Part shown: positions 7,824-9,651 of the stretch, piece by piece
How positions within the stretch are numbered: position 1 is the first letter of the stretch
Layout: every line of letters starts with the position of its first letter
DNA from: Candidatus Brocadiia bacterium
GTDB lineage: Bacteria > Planctomycetota > MHYJ01 > JACQXL01
Length of the DNA stretch: 9,651 nt
Direction: 5' to 3'
Assembly (NCBI GenBank): GCA_020062035.1
Contig: JAGUXD010000072.1
Location: 1-9,651 of the forward strand
Made by a program: the position numbers and the translations under genes
Notes under the pieces: model-generated
What the model saw: the letters and a program-made list of their open reading frames with translations, nothing else
Databases searched by the model: none
What the model was told of the DNA's origin: nothing

Positions 7824-8355
7824 GCTCACTAAAAATACAACCGCAATATTGTTGGCGGTAGAGATTATATTTTTTAGCCAACTCTTTTGTCTCGTTATAT
7901 AATTCAGTTATAGGTTCATACTTAAAACTAATTCCGTAGTTTTGTGCAATATTTTCTCCGATATTTTTTATAAGTGTCCGGTTTTGTTGAGGACTGATAA
8001 TAAGTGTTGAAGAAAAGGTAGAGAAATTATTTTGTCTGGCAAATTCGGCTGTTTTGCTAAGTCGTAGTTCATAACATTTCGGACATCTTTGAGAACTATT
8101 GGATAAACTTTCTACAGGGATATCTTTTGTAAGAGTTATTAGAAACTCTATCAAACCATAATCTCTCTCATAAACAACTTGTATTTTTTCTCTCTCGGAT
8201 AATATTTCTACTGCCCGAAGCCGTTTCTGAAACTCTAAAGACGGATGAATATTAGGATTATAAAAATAACCGGTAATTTGGTAGCCATTCTGTCTAAACT
8301 TTTTCACCAAGCCGATTGCACATACTCCGCAACAAATATGAAGAAGAATATCCAT
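7801..8355 (-). CDS. queH: Epoxyqueuosine reductase QueH
   Basis: From ATG at 8355 the product has 184 residues and begins MDILLHICCGVCA, the normal start of the QueH (DUF208) family. A longer reading from TTG at 8376 adds seven residues with no family match. AGAGAG six bases before the ATG supports the shorter form. Conserved cysteines are C8, C9 and C12, C91 and C94 in RCPKCYELRL, and C171 and C173 in YRQQYCGCIFS. QueH is the iron-sulfur enzyme that converts epoxyqueuosine to queuosine in tRNA, replacing the unrelated cobalamin-dependent QueG. Tgt, two genes downstream, acts earlier in the same pathway, which supports the call. The gene is the first in its direction after the divergent gap, and its end overlaps the SpoIID-like gene by 23 bp. 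Confidence 0.95.
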   Translation of the reverse strand: MDILLHICCGVCAIGLVKKFRQNGYQITGYFYNPNIHPSLEFQKRLRAVEILSEREKIQVVYERDYGLIEFLITLTKDIPVESLSNSSQRCPKCYELRLSKTAEFARQNNFSTFSSTLIISPQQNRTLIKNIGENIAQNYGISFKYEPITELYNETKELAKKYNLYRQQYCGCIFSEHERYHYK

Positions 8356-8433
8356 TCCACACTCTCTAACGAACAAAATTTTTATTTATCCCTCAACTTT
8401 TATAAGTAAAAATCCGAAAGTAGTATTATCTTT
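8356..8433. promoter_or_regulatory. Divergent intergenic region between queH and the amidase gene
   Basis: These 78 AT-rich bases separate two genes that run apart, so promoters for both must lie here or inside the flanking genes. I find TATAAG at 8401-8406 (plus strand) but no well-spaced -35 element, and no convincing minus-strand pair. The site is inferred from gene layout. The amidase start has only a weak GAAAG-type ribosome binding site. Confidence 0.4.
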
Positions 8434-9447
8434 ATGCAAAGATTATTGTTTGTTTGTTCAATCATCTGTTTATTTGTAGTAGCAGTTCCTGTAGATGCGG
8501 ACAATATTTCCTACATTATTTTTAATCAATTGGCACAAAAATATGACCTGAAATATGAGAGAGACACTCTTACTGGACGAGAGATATTTTCTGGTAATGG
8601 TTATCAAATAATCGCTTCCAGCGGGATGTCCACTATCCTCGTAAATAACAAATTAACAATTCTTGAAGAAACACTCAAACCTATAAACGGACAATTAGCC
8701 ATTTCTAAAAAGGATTTTTCTAAAATAGATGCGATTCTCAGGGAGACGTATACTGAAAGGAGGATAACAAAGGCAAAAGGGCTTCTCAAAAAGGTTGTGA
8801 TTGACCCCGGGCACGGCGGCGATTTCAGGGGGTGCAAAAGTAAAGACGGTTTATTGGAAAAAAATATCAATCTGGATATTGCTAAACGTTTGCGTAATCT
8901 TTTAGAAGAAAACGGCGTTCAGGTCGTTCTGACCAGAACTACTGATAGGTCTTTGTCTTCAAATCTTAACGAGGATTTATTACGCAGGGCAGAGATTGCT
9001 AATCGCGAGCAACCTGACCTCTTTATCTCGGTCCATTGTAATTGGTCTAACGATTCATCGGTCAGAGGATTTGAGATATATTATTCCCCTGAGAAAAATG
9101 GATTCCCTTCGCTTAATAATCGGGCTATTGGTGCAGAATCACCATCTGATAAACAAACCCAGAAGGCATTATCCCATGTTTTAAGAGATGAATATACAAA
9201 AAAGACTCTTGAAATATCTCAGATGATAAAAAAGCAGTTTAGAGAATTGCCGACTGATGACCGTGGCTTAAGAAAAGCGAATTTCAAGGTGCTGAAAAAT
9301 ACAGAGGTTCCTGCAATCCTTGTAGAGGTGGATTTCCTTTCTAACAAAAAGTCCTCTCAAAATCTTGCTAAGGATTCATACCGTCAGGAGATTGCAGAGA
9401 AGATAAAACAAACAGTTCTATCTTATTATCTGAATCCATCATATTAA
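8434..9447 (+). CDS. N-acetylmuramoyl-L-alanine amidase (Amidase_3), secreted
   Basis: The product has 337 residues. Residues 1-22 are a signal peptide with a VDA cleavage context and no lipobox. Residues about 25-110 form a domain that loosely resembles the copper-amine-oxidase N-terminal-like domain often joined to such amidases; I am unsure of it. Residues about 118-333 are the zinc amidase domain: VVIDPGHGG (121-129) with H127, GLLEKNINL (139-147) with E142, FISVHCN (197-203) with H201, and AILVEVDFLSN (294-304) with E298 as the expected catalytic glutamate. It cuts the bond between muramic acid and L-alanine in peptidoglycan, outside the cytoplasmic membrane. No SPOR, LysM or SH3 wall-binding domain is present. 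It is the only plus-strand gene, divergent from queH and the SpoIID-like gene. AmiC and CwlD types both fit this layout, so I give no gene symbol. Confidence 0.93.
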   Translation: MQRLLFVCSIICLFVVAVPVDADNISYIIFNQLAQKYDLKYERDTLTGREIFSGNGYQIIASSGMSTILVNNKLTILEETLKPINGQLAISKKDFSKIDAILRETYTERRITKAKGLLKKVVIDPGHGGDFRGCKSKDGLLEKNINLDIAKRLRNLLEENGVQVVLTRTTDRSLSSNLNEDLLRRAEIANREQPDLFISVHCNWSNDSSVRGFEIYYSPEKNGFPSLNNRAIGAESPSDKQTQKALSHVLRDEYTKKTLEISQMIKKQFRELPTDDRGLRKANFKVLKNTEVPAILVEVDFLSNKKSSQNLAKDSYRQEIAEKIKQTVLSYYLNPSY

Positions 9448-9457
9448 CCCGCATTAT

Positions 9458-9651
9458 TCATACCCGCACTCGGCAAGAGATTTCACCACCACCAACCTTT
9501 GGGTCTATGGGGGATACCATACCTTCTCACTCACTTATTATATTGGAACCCTATTCTTTCAGCAACCTCGGATTGCGATAAACGGGCTTTTTTGCGAAAG
9601 GCGACCAAAATTTCACCCATTTCTTTAGTGAAATTGAACATATTTCCAGTC
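9458..9651 (-). pseudogene. Decayed XRE-type helix-turn-helix regulator
   Basis: On the minus strand, an ATG at 9641 opens a 36-codon frame ending in TGA at 9531. Its product includes MGEILVAFRKKARLSQSE followed by VAERIGF, which is the first half of an XRE/Cro-type DNA-binding domain. One frame over, the sequence continues SNIISE-stop-EGMVSP (about 9547-9510), close to the family consensus ISEYERG...P. The second half is therefore present but separated by a frameshift and a nonsense change. That second frame ends at 9458 without any later domain. No stop lies upstream of the ATG within the window, so the true start may be outside. The gene faces the end of the amidase gene. A sequencing error is possible for the frameshift but would not explain the extra stop. 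Confidence 0.5.
9609..9635. repeat. Perfect 8-bp inverted repeat AATTTCAC/GTGAAATT
   Basis: The arms lie at 9609-9616 and 9628-9635 with an 11-base spacer, inside the first codons of the decayed regulator gene. It may be chance in AT-rich coding sequence or a regulator binding site; the sequence alone does not decide. Confidence 0.3.

Noticed and set aside
8356..8376. TTG start of queH giving seven more residues
   Set aside because: The family start motif begins at the ATG at 8355, which also has AGAGAG at good spacing; TTG is rare and unsupported.
9528..9533. TGA read as a sense codon (recoded genetic code), joining the regulator to VRRYGIPHRPKG
   Set aside because: The wzt-type gene ends with TGA at 3237-3239, directly before the next gene, and tryptophans throughout are TGG; the XRE continuation in the next frame explains the region better.
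9571..9596. CGGGCTTTTTT as a terminator of the amidase gene
   Set aside because: There is a T-run, but no upstream complementary stem, and the bases encode the XRE helix on the other strand.

Overview
This is an AT-rich bacterial window (roughly 35-45% G+C by eye) holding nine largely intact genes, one of them cut by the left edge, plus one degraded gene at the right edge. Eight genes lie on the minus strand and one, the amidase at 8434-9447, on the plus strand. An exported-polysaccharide ABC transporter, a lipoprotein signal on the SpoIID-like protein and short dispersed-type repeats between genes suggest a Gram-negative-type, probably uncultivated lineage (candidate-phylum style). I cannot name a taxon from the sequence, and this is inference.

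Layout from right to left, in the direction of minus-strand transcription. A decayed XRE-type regulator sits at the right edge (about 9458-9651), convergent with the amidase. From the short divergent gap 8356-8433, the amidase gene runs right and a compact minus-strand group runs left: queH (7801-8355), a SpoIID/LytB-domain lipoprotein (6567-7823, overlapping queH) and tgt (5463-6551). This block covers two housekeeping themes. Tgt and QueH are two enzymes of tRNA queuosine synthesis. The SpoIID-like protein and the amidase are a complementary pair of peptidoglycan enzymes.

After a 73-bp gap with a degenerate tandem repeat comes a surface-polysaccharide group: wzm-type permease (4546-5388), wzt-type ATPase with a C-terminal cargo-recognition domain (3237-4475), a radical SAM/SPASM protein (2194-3228), a DegT-family PLP aminotransferase (1082-2194), a class I SAM methyltransferase (329-1066) and the start of a second radical SAM protein (1-336, partial). 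Except for the 70-bp permease-ATPase gap, these genes abut or overlap (gaps of -8 to +15 bp), so they probably form one transcript. The likely overall role is making an amino- and methyl-modified glycan in the cytoplasm and exporting it through Wzm/Wzt. The two radical SAM enzymes have unknown reactions.

The least ordinary points are the pair of radical SAM enzymes embedded in a Wzm/Wzt operon, the short repeats on both sides of the permease gene (one of which appears to supply the ribosome binding site of the ATPase gene), the active-site variation in Tgt, and the SpoIID-amidase pairing. Nothing here is a clear new defence or mobile system. I saw no rRNA, tRNA, CRISPR array, insertion sequence or convincing intrinsic terminator.
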